Shown one piece after another: positions 56,301-64,000 of a stretch of 64,000 bases of DNA (position 1 is its first letter; each line of letters opens with the position of its first letter). The notes under the pieces were generated by a model, which searched no databases, had not been told where the DNA came from, and worked only from the letters and a program-made list of their open reading frames with translations. Source of the stretch: Flavobacteriales bacterium (GTDB taxonomy: Bacteria; Bacteroidota; Bacteroidia; Flavobacteriales_F; PHOS-HE28); assembly GCA_019638085.1 (NCBI GenBank), contig JAHBUL010000001.1, positions 315,630 to 379,629 on the forward strand, written 5' to 3'. The position numbers and the translations under genes were made by a program.

Positions 56301-57014
56301 TCAAAACCCATAGCCCACCATGATGCCGAGGAAGTAGGCCGGCACATGGTCGCGCACCACTTCTTGGGTATAGGTCCACTGCCCATCATCCAGGTCCAGC
56401 CGTTCATTCACTTGGTGGAGCTCCCGGGAGCGATGGCCCACCCCGCAATAGGCATCGAACAGCCAATTGCTGTACGAACCCAAGCGCTGGTAGCCCAGGT
56501 AGAGGCGCTGATCCCTATAAATACTTTGATCGCGCATGGATACATCCGTGTAGCGTCCTTGGGCATCCTTCAGGTACATGTCCTTGGAATGGTCGAGGTA
56601 TACGAACTCGCCTTGGACATAAAAGCCCTGCGCCTCCATGTCCCTGGTGAGGTAGTAACGCAGGCCCGCATGGAATGCCGGCATGGTGACCAGCTTTGTG
56701 CCGGCGCCATAGTCATCGGAGAGTTCCTGGGAGTGCGGCAGGTCCAACGCCCTCCTGTTGGTGATGCCCCCGGCCAGCACCAAGCTCAAGCGCGGGGAGA
56801 GGGTACGCTCGTAGTAGATCGGGATCTCACCACGGAGGAACAGGAACGGATTGAGCTTGATCACGTTCCGCACCAGGTTCACCGTATCCCCGGGCGCGGA
56901 GGCACTGTCACCTTGCAATACAACCTTCATCTTCTGTCCTTTCCCTTGGGCCGAGAGAGTTCCGGTGGCAAACACCAGAAGAACGATAAGGAGCAATTTG
57001 ATAGAATACTTCAT
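56301..57014 (-). CDS. Outer-membrane beta-barrel protein, paralog of 9869-10582
   Basis: A 237-residue protein with a signal peptide (about 1-23, ending LSAQ) and a small barrel ending GYGF. Long stretches match the gene at 9869-10582: LFLRGEIPIYYER, then YLDHSKD, RDQSIY, GYQRL, NWLFDAYCGVG and VNERLDL. Equal length and full-length similarity point to gene duplication. Its 3' end abuts the pseudogene at 56080-56297, so the copy may have landed inside that gene. Confidence 0.8.
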   Translation of the reverse strand: MKYSIKLLLIVLLVFATGTLSAQGKGQKMKVVLQGDSASAPGDTVNLVRNVIKLNPFLFLRGEIPIYYERTLSPRLSLVLAGGITNRRALDLPHSQELSDDYGAGTKLVTMPAFHAGLRYYLTRDMEAQGFYVQGEFVYLDHSKDMYLKDAQGRYTDVSMRDQSIYRDQRLYLGYQRLGSYSNWLFDAYCGVGHRSRELHQVNERLDLDDGQWTYTQEVVRDHVPAYFLGIMVGYGF

Positions 57015-57099
57015 GGTGTTCGTAACGAGGACGACATAAAAGGGTTATGATACTTGTATTCGGTTCTCTTTCATCTACACCACGGTATTGGAAGGCTAG

Positions 57100-57740
57100 T
57101 GCCAGTGCTCAGGGCAGGCGGATTCACAAGGGGGATTACCACAGAGACACCCTTCGACTCCTCGAACGCAGTGCGTTCTGCGGAGTATCGCTTCGCCATT
57201 GCTCAGGGCAGGCAGAGGGCACGGAGAATTTCCTTTGGATTCCCACAGAGGTACCCTTCGCTTCGCTTCGGGTGGGAGGGCACGGAGGTGAGGGTGACTC
57301 AACTCACGTCATTGCGAGGTGGCCCGCAGCCCGAAGGGGGGCGGGCTTCCGAAGCAATCTTGTCAGTGGCGGGCCTTGTGCGTAAGGGAAGGGGAGTTTC
57401 TCACCACAGAGACACGGAGGGCACGGAGAATTCCTTTGGATTCCCACAGAGGTACCCTTCGCTTCGCTTCGGGTGGGAGGGCACGGAGGTGAAGGTTTTT
57501 CACCACAGACCGTGCTACGCCGAAGCGGCTACGCCCAGGCGAGGACACCCTTCGACCTCGCTCAGGGCAGGCGGAGGGTGCTTCTGATACTGGACCCTTC
57601 GCTTCGCTTCGGGCGGGAAGGGCACAGAGGGTGCGGGTTTTTACCGCCTTTCCTCTTCTCGAACGCTGCGCGTTCTGCGGCGCATTGCTTCGCCCTTGCT
57701 CATGGCAGGCGGAGGGCAAGGAGTTTGGTCGCACCAAAAA
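57100..57740. repeat. Cluster of dispersed intergenic repeats
   Basis: A non-coding tract of several repeat types. An about 80-base unit occurs at 57215-57295 and 57417-57496 with only about two differences. Shorter pieces include ACCACAGAGACAC (57137, 57403), CCCTTCGCTTCGCTTCGGG (57254, 57457, 57597) and CCCTTCGAC (57151, 57549). Its open frames translate the repeats and are not accepted as genes. Confidence 0.75.
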
Positions 57741-57742
57741 CG

Positions 57743-57772
57743 ACAAGGCCCCGGGAACTCCCGAGGCCTTGT
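57743..57772 (-). terminator. Strong minus-strand terminator
   Basis: ACAAGGCC (57743-57750) and GGCCTTGT (57765-57772), extended by inner pairs, form a GC-rich stem; the minus strand then reads CGTTTTTGG. No protein gene upstream on that strand explains it; see the candidate RNA at 57743-57960. Confidence 0.8.
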
Positions 57773-57960
57773 AACTGCATTTGTATGACGGAGAGGAAAG
57801 CAGGAAACGCTACTGCTCGTGGTCTCAACCTGTCGGAGCGTCCGCGCTCGTGTCTTCACCTTAGAGCCCTTACAGGGTTCTTCAGGTTGCCAGCCACATC
57901 CAGCTTGTGTGATCATGCACCACCAGTGATCCACGAAGGCGTAGAAGCAGGCTCGCTGCT
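57743..57960 (-). ncRNA. Candidate structured small RNA, unidentified
   Basis: On the minus strand, CAACCTG (57889-57883) pairs with CAGGTTG (57832-57826). Inside are two hairpins, CCCT-GTA-AGGG (57877-57867) and GAGCG-CGGA-CGCTC (57849-57836); outside are GTGG/CCAC and GCTG/CAGT pairs, and further 5' a GATCA/TGATC hairpin. The transcript would end at the terminator 57743-57772. No convincing promoter or reading frame is seen. The 5' end is a guess. It may be a known RNA class I cannot name. Confidence 0.45.
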
Positions 57961-58023
57961 TTATGAGAGTAGCACGCGCACCTTGCCTTCCTTACCTTGG
58001 TCGCAAGTACAATACCCTTTCCC

Positions 58024-58443
58024 ATGGCGGAACTGCAAACGAAAAAGACCGGTGCCAGCGTGGATGCCTTTATCGCCGCGCAGCCGGATGCTGCTGTACG
58101 CGCCGATTGCCATACCATCATCCGGATGATGAGCGCCGCCACCGGCGATGCGCCCAGCATGTGGGGACCGGCCATCGTGGGCTTCGGCCACAGCAAGTTG
58201 AAATACGCCAGCGGCAAGGAGATCGATTGGATGGAGGTGGCCTTCAGTCCGCGCAAGAACAACCTCACGCTGTACCTCTACGGTGAGCATGAGCAATTGC
58301 TGGCCAAGCTGGGTAAGCACCGCACCAGCAAGGCCTGCCTGTACATCAAGCGGCTGGCGGATGTGGATACCAAGGTGCTGAAGGACCTGGTGGAGGCCAG
58401 CGTGAAGGCGTTCCGGAAGGCGGAAAAGGAAGGGCGTAGCTGA
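58024..58443 (+). CDS. DUF1801 domain protein
   Basis: A 139-residue YdhG-like/DUF1801 protein, a fold found in small stress-related or uncharacterised cytoplasmic proteins. Features are HTIIRMMSAATGDAPSMWGPAIVGFGHSKLKYASGKEIDWMEVAFSPRK and SKACLYIKRLADVDTKVLKDLVEASV. ATG 58024 gives the family start; a 27-base longer form from 57997 is less likely. No partner gene is evident. Confidence 0.85.
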   Translation: MAELQTKKTGASVDAFIAAQPDAAVRADCHTIIRMMSAATGDAPSMWGPAIVGFGHSKLKYASGKEIDWMEVAFSPRKNNLTLYLYGEHEQLLAKLGKHRTSKACLYIKRLADVDTKVLKDLVEASVKAFRKAEKEGRS

Positions 58444-58456
58444 ACCCCGCTGCGGG

Positions 58457-58558
58457 CTAGCTGGTCATCTTGATCATGTGGTCGATCACATGCGTGTGCT
58501 CCTGCTGCGGACTGAACATCACGATCTCGGCATCCCAAGGCCAGCGTGCTGCTTGCGG
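58457..58558 (-). pseudogene. C-terminal gene remnant directly after a TAG stop
   Basis: Directly after the TAG of the SnoaL-like gene, the same frame continues for 33 codons to a second TAG at 58457-58459, encoding WPWDAEIVMFSPQQEHTHVI and HMIKMTS. The text looks protein-like, with a charged, His-rich pattern, but has no start of its own. It may be the end of a deleted gene or an extension lost by a nonsense change. The family is not recognised. Confidence 0.45.
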
Positions 58559-58909
58559 CTACGAATACAGCACCGTCATCTTACGCACCAGCCCGTCCTG
58601 GAATTCATAGACATGGCGCACCAGCCCTCTGGAAATGGGCTTGTCATCCTTCCCATGCAAGGTCTGGAGCAAGGTGAGGACTACGTGATCATCGTCCGTC
58701 AGTTCGAAATGCTTCAGTTCGAATTGCGGGGACAGTACGGCCCATTGCCGCTCCCAGTAGGCGCCCACGGCATCAGGACCATGCAAGGTGACCCCTTCCA
58801 ACTGGTCCTGCCATTCCACCTTCGGCCCGAGCGCTTTGAGCGTACCGGCCAGGTCCTGCGCATTGAAGGCGGCATAGCTGGCACGTAAAAGCGCTTCGTA
58901 CGGATGCAT
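58559..58909 (-). CDS. SnoaL-like (NTF2-fold) protein
   Basis: A 116-residue protein of the NTF2/SnoaL superfamily: RASYAAFNAQDLAGTLKALGPKVEWQD, GPDAVGAYWERQW and VRHVYEFQDGLVRKMTVLYS. The fold forms a conical pocket and serves as enzyme or binding protein; the ligand is unknown. ATG 58909 fits the usual start; the longer form from 59011 has no family similarity. The TAG is followed in the same frame by 33 more protein-like codons. Confidence 0.85.
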   Translation of the reverse strand: MHPYEALLRASYAAFNAQDLAGTLKALGPKVEWQDQLEGVTLHGPDAVGAYWERQWAVLSPQFELKHFELTDDDHVVLTLLQTLHGKDDKPISRGLVRHVYEFQDGLVRKMTVLYS

Positions 58910-59318
58910 GTGCACGTGGACGTTAAGTGAGTGGGGTCTAGTAATGATGGATTCTTTCCGGCTTCGGTTGCCTGACGGATTTAAATTTTTAGGGGCTGTA
59001 ATGTATAGCACACTTGGTCTTTATGCGGATAAAGATCGCTGCATCCTCCGGAGTTGATCGAAAATACCCTTTGGTGCGGGCGTTCCTGGCCGGTATTCCG
59101 GAAGCGTGGAAGGCCAATAGAAGCTGCAGGGGCCGGATAGCAAAGGGGGTGGGTCCGCTCTTTCCGTTCCCGGTAAGGTACCCCAAGTGGAACGGGGTCC
59201 GGATGTGCAAAGCCAACCGGAGTGATCAGGTGGTGGTGAAAGAAGCTGTTCCGTCCAGCTCCGCATCCGGGATTTGGCCCTTCACGAAGCGAGGTTCTTC
59301 GAGGTGCCCTTAGGGCTG
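58910..59318. other. Intergenic region without recognised gene
   Basis: A 409-base stretch between two minus-strand genes. Several overlapping short frames exist on both strands, but none has a recognisable motif or a start and spacing that favours it. I see no clear terminator or repeat. Confidence 0.5.
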
Positions 59319-59735
59319 CTACGATGCCAGGCCGTGCGGATCGTGCATGCACTGGATCTTGGCATCCACCCATGTGCGGGCCTCGGCCTCGGTAGCGAAA
59401 ACGCGGCTGGAGAACTGGGTGGGGTGGTAGGCGAAGTAGAGCTTCGCGATCGGGTCGAAGAGCTGATCCTCGGCCACGATCGCCAGTATGCGGGTGACCT
59501 GGTTGAGCGCGATGGCGGTATAGTGGTTCTTTTCCAGCAGGCTCATGTCGAAATTCACATCGCCGGGGAAGATGCCGATCACGGCATAGGGCTCCTTGCC
59601 GGGGAAACGCAGGCGCGCCTCCAGGTTCTCCGCCACGGCGGCGGCATTCACGAGCGTGCCGTGCTTATAGCGGCAGATCACGAGGTCGGGATCCACGCGT
59701 TCCACAACTGCACTGGCTGTTTCAATACGTTCCAT
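59319..59735 (-). CDS. STAS/SEC14-like small protein (DUF7793-like)
   Basis: A 138-residue soluble protein. It starts MERIETASAVVERVDPDLVICRYKHG and has alternating strands and helices (YAVIGIFPGDVNFDMSLLEKNHYTAIALN, PIAKLYFAYHPTQF, ATEAEARTWVDAKI) like STAS-type domains of the Bacteroidota group I remember as DUF7793. Function unknown. ATG 59735 is chosen; a longer start is at 59777. A decayed copy of its C-terminal half lies at 56080-56297. Confidence 0.7.
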   Translation of the reverse strand: MERIETASAVVERVDPDLVICRYKHGTLVNAAAVAENLEARLRFPGKEPYAVIGIFPGDVNFDMSLLEKNHYTAIALNQVTRILAIVAEDQLFDPIAKLYFAYHPTQFSSRVFATEAEARTWVDAKIQCMHDPHGLAS

Positions 59736-59872
59736 TGCGTAGTTCTTGTGCACAACCACCGGATCGTTCCGGCCCATCGTGCGCGTGATACTTACTCCTA
59801 TTGCGGCCCTGGGGTTACACGAAATGCGGATCCTTATCCTTCAGGCCGCGTGGATGGGCTGCTCTTGCGACG

Positions 59873-60049
59873 CTCGTCCGCACGGCAGGCCTCAGATCGG
59901 GGCTATTCGTCGTTGAACGGGCCACGACCCGCGAAGGCGTGTTGCGCAATATCACGGCGGTGCCTTCAAGAGGCGATAGCCTACTGCTGGCCACAGGACC
60001 CACCGTCATCGCGGACTTGATCCACGCTGGGCGCGTGCAAGCGCAGTGA
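59873..60049 (+). pseudogene. Possible remnant of a TrkA-C/RCK-C-type domain
   Basis: The plus strand encodes LVRTAGLRSGLFVVERATTR, then PSRGDSLLLATGP and TVIADLIHAG, ending at TGA 60047-60049. The GD-LLL-G-x-x-x-I pattern is like the C-terminal ligand-binding domain of K+ channel and antiporter regulators. No upstream domain is present, so this would be a truncated 3' end. The assignment rests on pattern only. The rest of the gap 59736-60101 shows nothing. Confidence 0.35.
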
Positions 60050-60101
60050 TCTTGCCACTGCGCTGCGGCACGAAATAGGGCTGCGTCGCCCCGGCTGGCA
60101 C

Positions 60102-60272
60102 CTATGCGCTCTTCCAGATCCTGCTGCCGAAGAGGAGCGAGACCACCAACAGCACTAAGAAGATATAGAACACCACCTTGGCGATGGAAGCGGCAGCGGC
60201 CGCGAGCACACCGAAGCCAAGGACTCCGGCGATCAAAGCAATAACGAGGAACGTGATGACCCAGCGTAACAT
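60102..60272 (-). CDS. DUF1328 small membrane protein
   Basis: A 56-residue protein with two hydrophobic helices: [20 protein letters not shown] and the [18 protein letters not shown] part, separated by an Ala-rich turn. This is the DUF1328/YtjA pattern, often linked to envelope or general stress regulons. ATG 60272 is the family start; 25 residues of the longer frame are not conserved. Confidence 0.88.
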   Translation of the reverse strand: MLRWVITFLVIALIAGVLGFGVLAAAAASIAKVVFYIFLVLLVVSLLFGSRIWKSA

Positions 60273-60513
60273 GTTGAATTGGTTTAATTGGTTAGGTCCT
60301 GATGGGAACAGGGACCGTGCCGCGGCATGTACAAGGGGGAAGTGCATAGTGAATGGGGCGCAGCATGCACAATGTGGTGATGAATTGCGCCGAAGTTGCC
60401 GCTCTCGGCGGTAGTTCCGGCCTCGGCCGCATCGGATATCACCATGCGAGGAACAGGTAGTATTTTCGCGCCCCGTTCCACGCTGCCTTCTTGTTCACAA
60501 GGGTCGCACATCC

Positions 60514-60585
60514 AGCCTCATAGTTCAACGGATAGAATAGGAGTTTCCTAAACTCTAGATCCAGGTTCGATTCCTGGTGAGGCTA
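60514..60585 (+). tRNA. tRNA-Arg (anticodon CCT)
   Basis: A 72-base cloverleaf: acceptor AGCCTCA/TGAGGCT (perfect, 60514-60520 and 60578-60584), D-stem GTTC/GAAT, anticodon stem GGAGT/ACTCT with loop TTCCTAA (anticodon CCT at 60547-60549), and T-arm CCAGG-TTCGATT-CCTGG. The discriminator is A at 60585; CCA is not encoded. A T-run (60587-60593) follows. It reads AGG. Confidence 0.95.
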
Positions 60586-60809
60586 CTTTTTTTGAGTCTT
60601 TGAGTCGTGAGTCGTGAGTTTTGAGGCGTTGGCAAATCCAGTGAACGTATCGATGAGGTGAATGGTGATAAGTGAGCAGTGACCGGAACGCGGCCCGATC
60701 ACCGCTCACCAAAAGCGTACACCTAACAGCGGCGTGTGTGAAACTGCGCGCTTTGTGTTGATGAGGGGTGGTGGCCCGGACTACCTTCGGCGCAACCCGC
60801 AACGTGCCC

Positions 60810-61802
60810 ATGCCCGTACTCAGATCCCTCGCACTGGTCCTGCTGTGCCTGGCTGCCGGAAGTCTCTTTGCGCAGCCGGCGAACGATTCCTGCGATGATG
60901 CCGCCAACCTCTGCGCGCAACAGCCGATCGCCGGGGACAACACCGGCGCGCTGAACAATATGCCCGCCTATTGCCAGCCCGGAGCGCAGCACGTTTGGTA
61001 CACCTTCACCACCAATTCGGCAGGTGGCATGGTGACCATCGGGATGGAGAACATCGATTGCCCCTCCATTGCGGGCATGGACAATGCGATGAGCGCCGTG
61101 ATCCTGGCGGGGGATGGCAGTTGTACCCCCATGAGCTTCCAGCCGGCCTCGGCCTGTGCCAGCGGTCCCGTTGCCTTTTCGGTGACCAGTACCGCCCCGT
61201 TACTGCCCGCCACGCAATATTGGGTGATGGTGAGCGGCATGCGCGACCCTCCCAATACCATTGCCGCGCAGTGTGCCTTCAACATCAGCGCCAGCGGCCC
61301 GGGCATGGACGTGGTGAACGTGGATTTCGATGCCGGGCCGGACGTGACGCTCCCCGCCGGGGGTAGCACCCAGTTGAACGCTACCGGTGGCACCACCTAC
61401 GAGTGGAGCCCCACCTCAGGGCTTAGCGGTAACACCATCCCCGATCCCGTGGCACAGCCCAACGAGACCACGGTGTATACCGTGACCACGGTGGTGAACG
61501 GATGCACTTACGAGGATGCGCTCACCGTGGAAGTGGTGCGGCTGGTACGGCCCGTGAACACCTTCAGCCCCAATGGCGATGGCATCAATGATACCTGGGA
61601 GGTCCCCGAGCTGCGCAGCTATCCGCAGGCGGACGTGAGCATTTACGATCGCTGGGGCCAGCGCGTATTCCACAGCATCGGCTACCGGGAGCCGTTCGAT
61701 GGGGCCGGGCTGCCCACCGCCACCTACTACTGGTACATTCAATTGAACGATGTGAAGGGGCATTCCGACCCCTACACGGGATACGTCACCATTGTCCGCT
61801 GA
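60810..61802 (+). CDS. Gliding motility-associated C-terminal domain (CHU_C) protein
   Basis: A 330-residue secreted protein. Signal peptide (about 1-21, ending LFAQ), a beta-sandwich domain with Cys pairs (about 22-175, ANDSCDDAANLC, HVWYTFTTNS), an Ig-like stretch (about 180-245, GGSTQLNATGGTTYEWSP) and the CHU_C domain (about 248-330) with NTFSPNGDGINDTWEV, SIYDRWGQRVFHS and YYWYIQL. Proteins with this domain are T9SS substrates. ATG 60810 is chosen. The stop and the next start share a base (TGATG). Confidence 0.9.
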   Translation: MPVLRSLALVLLCLAAGSLFAQPANDSCDDAANLCAQQPIAGDNTGALNNMPAYCQPGAQHVWYTFTTNSAGGMVTIGMENIDCPSIAGMDNAMSAVILAGDGSCTPMSFQPASACASGPVAFSVTSTAPLLPATQYWVMVSGMRDPPNTIAAQCAFNISASGPGMDVVNVDFDAGPDVTLPAGGSTQLNATGGTTYEWSPTSGLSGNTIPDPVAQPNETTVYTVTTVVNGCTYEDALTVEVVRLVRPVNTFSPNGDGINDTWEVPELRSYPQADVSIYDRWGQRVFHSIGYREPFDGAGLPTATYYWYIQLNDVKGHSDPYTGYVTIVR

Positions 61803-62737
61803 TGCGCTATTTGGCCCTGCTTCTCCTTTTCGGCTGCACGCCGGTGTTCGCGCAGCAGACCGCGCAGTACACGCAGTACGTGCTGAACATGTTCGCCATC
61901 AATCCGGCGGTGGCGGGGAGCAAGGATTGCATTGATGTACGCTTGGGCTACCGCCAGCAATGGGTGGGCTTCGACGGTGCACCCGTAACCGGCTGGGCCA
62001 CCATCAACAGCGTGATCAAGCCGAAGAAGCGCTCTTTCAAGGCGAATCGCCACGGCATCGGTGCCTTCGTGGAGGCGGACAATACGGGGCCCTTAGGCTA
62101 TACCTCCTTCCAGCTGGCCTACGCCTACCACATCCAGATGAAGCAGGATGTGTTCCTCGCCATGGGCTTCTTTGCCGGGGTGCGGCAGGAGAAGTTGTCC
62201 TTGGGCGATGTGATCGCCGACGACAATACCGACCCCGCGCTGGCCAATAACGGCAGCGTGATGGTGTATCCCGATGTGACGCCCGGGATCTGGCTCTACG
62301 GGAAATCCTCGTGGGGTGGCCTGTCCATCCAACAGGCACTGGGCAACCGGGTGAAGGAGATCGGCGTGGAGACGCGTCTTACGCGCAACTTCATCGCCAG
62401 CGCGGGCCATCGCTTCCGGGTGAGCAAGGATTTCAGCATTATGCCCAGCACCTTGCTAAAGCTCTCGCCGGGCTCGCCCTTGGCGATGGACATCAACGTG
62501 ATGTTCGAGTACAAGCGGAAGCTCGGCCTGGGTGTGTCCTACCGGAACCAGGATGCCGTGGCCGCCATGATCAAGGTGCCTTTCCTGAAGTATTTCACCC
62601 TGGGCTACAGCTATGACATGACCACCAGCAAACTGCGCGTTGGCGGCTCGAACACCCACGAGATCATGCTCGCTATCTATCCCTGCCTGCCTATCGATCC
62701 CAACAAAATGATCGTCCGATGCCCCATTTTCGAATGA
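61802..62737 (+). CDS. PorP/SprF-family type IX secretion membrane protein
   Basis: A 311-residue outer-membrane protein. The mature start QQTAQYTQYVLNMFAINPAVAGSKDCIDVRLGYRQQWVGFDGAP is diagnostic for PorP/SprF; the rest is barrel strands such as FQLAYAYHIQMKQDVFLAMGFFAG. Such proteins help secrete or anchor a specific large adhesin, usually encoded next door. That fits the adhesin gene that starts here at 62734 (ATGA overlap). Confidence 0.94.
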   Translation: MRYLALLLLFGCTPVFAQQTAQYTQYVLNMFAINPAVAGSKDCIDVRLGYRQQWVGFDGAPVTGWATINSVIKPKKRSFKANRHGIGAFVEADNTGPLGYTSFQLAYAYHIQMKQDVFLAMGFFAGVRQEKLSLGDVIADDNTDPALANNGSVMVYPDVTPGIWLYGKSSWGGLSIQQALGNRVKEIGVETRLTRNFIASAGHRFRVSKDFSIMPSTLLKLSPGSPLAMDINVMFEYKRKLGLGVSYRNQDAVAAMIKVPFLKYFTLGYSYDMTTSKLRVGGSNTHEIMLAIYPCLPIDPNKMIVRCPIFE

Positions 62738-64000
62738 GCAAGATCCGATCCCGGCGGTCCCCGCTATCCGCGTATGCATGGCTGCTGATCGGCCTGCTTA
62801 TTCCCGCACTGGCCTGGTCGCAAGAGCAACGCCATTGGGTGGGTGGCAATGGCGCGTGGAACGATGCCGCACATTGGTCACTTACGCCGAACGGCCCCGG
62901 CGGTGCCGGGGTGCCGCGGAGTGGAGATGCAGTGACCATTGCCCCGGTGAGCGGGCCCGTGGTAGTGACGGTGAGCAAGGATGCCGCAGCAGGTGATCTG
63001 TTGGTGGATGGAACGCGGGCATCGGTGGCACTGGAAGGATCACAAGGCCGTATGCGGATCGGTGGTGATCTGGAGCTGCGTGGAAGCGTGGCGTGGGACT
63101 ATCCCGGCACGGTGGAGCTGGTGAACGGAAAGCCGGTGAGCCAGTTGGATCTGCGCGGCATCCCCTTGAAGGGCGACCTGCTCCTCACCGGTGGCGGCAC
63201 TTGGAGCATGCGTAGCGATCTGGTGGTGAACGACCGCGCGGACGTGCAACTACGTTCAGGCACCTTGGTGACCAACGGCAACATGCTCCGTGCGGGCAAG
63301 CTCGCCCTGGGCGATCGCGACGCGAAGCTGATGGCCGGCAGTTCGGTGGTGCTGCTGGTGCGTGACTATGCACCCGGCCGGAACGCGGAAGCCGTGGATG
63401 CCGGTACTTCCCGCCTGCTGATCGGTGGTACGCTCACGCCATGGAGCGAGCGCAGCGAACAGGAGGCCCTGCGCGGCATGAACGTCTGTGCCACCGCCGT
63501 GGGCCAGACCCCCTTCACCATCGACGCCCAGTTGATGAGCAATTACAACGGCTACGGCGTAAGCTGCCACGGCGTGTGCAACGGCTCCGTGCGGGTGGTG
63601 GTCACCGGCGGCGTGGGTCCATTTACCTATAGCTGGATCGGCGGGCCTGCCGCAGCCGCGTGGAACAACGTATGCCCCGGCAACCAGATCGTGATCGTTA
63701 CGGACCAAGGCCAAGGGGTAAGCTGCGCCACCACCGTGCAGGTGACTGACCCTCCGTTGCTCAGTGTGATCTTCACCGGTACGCAGCCGCCTACCTGCCA
63801 TGGGGTGTGCAACGGTTCCTCCACGGTGTTCGCCGTGGGCGGGGTGCCGGGCTACACCTACTCCTGGAACAATGGCGCCGGTACGGGTGCCAGCTTCAAC
63901 CAGCTTTGCCCCGGCAGCAACACCCTGCGTGTCACCGATGCCAACGGTTGCATGTTTGACACCACTTTCGTGTTCCCCATCCAGCCCATCCAACCGAACC
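62734..64000 (+). CDS. SprB-repeat surface adhesin, cut by window edge
   Basis: Open from ATG 62734 to the right edge, 422 residues visible. Signal peptide (about 1-30, ending AWSQ), a beta-rich region with GGNGAWNDAAHWS (about 35-47) and parallel-strand repeats to about 250, then SprB-type repeats: CHGVCNGSVRVVVTGGVGPFTYSW (about 271-294) and a second at about 350-373. SprB is the mobile gliding adhesin of Flavobacteria; this is a relative, and the C-terminal CHU_C domain expected of the family would lie beyond the window. Confidence 0.86.
   Translation, partial: MSKIRSRRSPLSAYAWLLIGLLIPALAWSQEQRHWVGGNGAWNDAAHWSLTPNGPGGAGVPRSGDAVTIAPVSGPVVVTVSKDAAAGDLLVDGTRASVALEGSQGRMRIGGDLELRGSVAWDYPGTVELVNGKPVSQLDLRGIPLKGDLLLTGGGTWSMRSDLVVNDRADVQLRSGTLVTNGNMLRAGKLALGDRDAKLMAGSSVVLLVRDYAPGRNAEAVDAGTSRLLIGGTLTPWSERSEQEALRGMNVCATAVGQTPFTIDAQLMSNYNGYGVSCHGVCNGSVRVVVTGGVGPFTYSWIGGPAAAAWNNVCPGNQIVIVTDQGQGVSCATTVQVTDPPLLSVIFTGTQPPTCHGVCNGSSTVFAVGGVPGYTYSWNNGAGTGASFNQLCPGSNTLRVTDANGCMFDTTFVFPIQPIQPN

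Noticed and set aside
57054..57587. A 177-codon plus-strand frame in the repeat cluster
   Set aside because: It translates the dispersed repeats (HRDTEGTE-type text), a well-known spurious product.
57881..57900. GGCAACC motif suggesting a SAM-I riboswitch in the candidate RNA
   Set aside because: Only this short piece matches; the other conserved SAM-I segments and a downstream methionine gene are absent.

Overview
The window reads as chromosomal DNA of a Bacteroidota bacterium, most likely a relatively GC-rich Flavobacteriales lineage (inference). The supporting signs are secreted proteins with Por-type (T9SS) C-terminal sorting domains, a PorP/SprF-type membrane protein beside a SprB-repeat adhesin, Bacteroidota-only families (DUF3098, DUF6427-like, DUF4142), the ftsX-DUF3098-uppP-truB-queA gene order, and absence of clear Shine-Dalgarno sites. 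No phage, plasmid, CRISPR or transposase gene was seen.

Layout. 0-10 kb: leuS (cut by the left edge), then the envelope and tRNA-modification block ftsX, DUF3098, uppP, truB, queA, then ispD, an orphan low-GC membrane protein, an SDR oxidoreductase and rlmN. 10-18 kb: an outer-membrane protein, a polyprenyl synthase with a MORN-type lipoprotein, dnaG, a 49-residue conserved protein, a T9SS cargo protein and a CotH-kinase/lamin-tail protein. 18-31 kb: purQ and purD around two small-family membrane proteins, a redoxin, a TPR histidine kinase with its response regulator, a lipoprotein, a palindrome-rich repeat tract, an acyl-CoA carboxylase beta subunit, a NIT-domain kinase and a YebC regulator. 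31-41 kb: envelope proteins, an ECF sigma factor with a candidate anti-sigma partner, a sulfotransferase/START pair, a T9SS cargo protein, a porin-like barrel, a cupredoxin/DUF4142 pair and lepA. 41-44 kb: metG, which carries an in-frame palindromic repeat. 44-56 kb: two T9SS surface proteins, one of 3216 residues built from duplicated modules. 56-60.6 kb: an eroded region with a second outer-membrane paralog, repeats, a candidate structured RNA, pseudogene remnants and several small genes, ending at tRNA-Arg(CCT). 60.8-64 kb: a gliding-type cassette of CHU_C protein, PorP/SprF and an SprB-repeat adhesin that runs off the right edge.

Housekeeping genes dominate the first 43 kb. Surface and adhesion genes and repeats dominate the last 20 kb, and most of the unusual structure lies there: the metG insertion, the giant modular protein, the 56-60 kb erosion zone and the candidate RNA near 57.74-57.96 kb.
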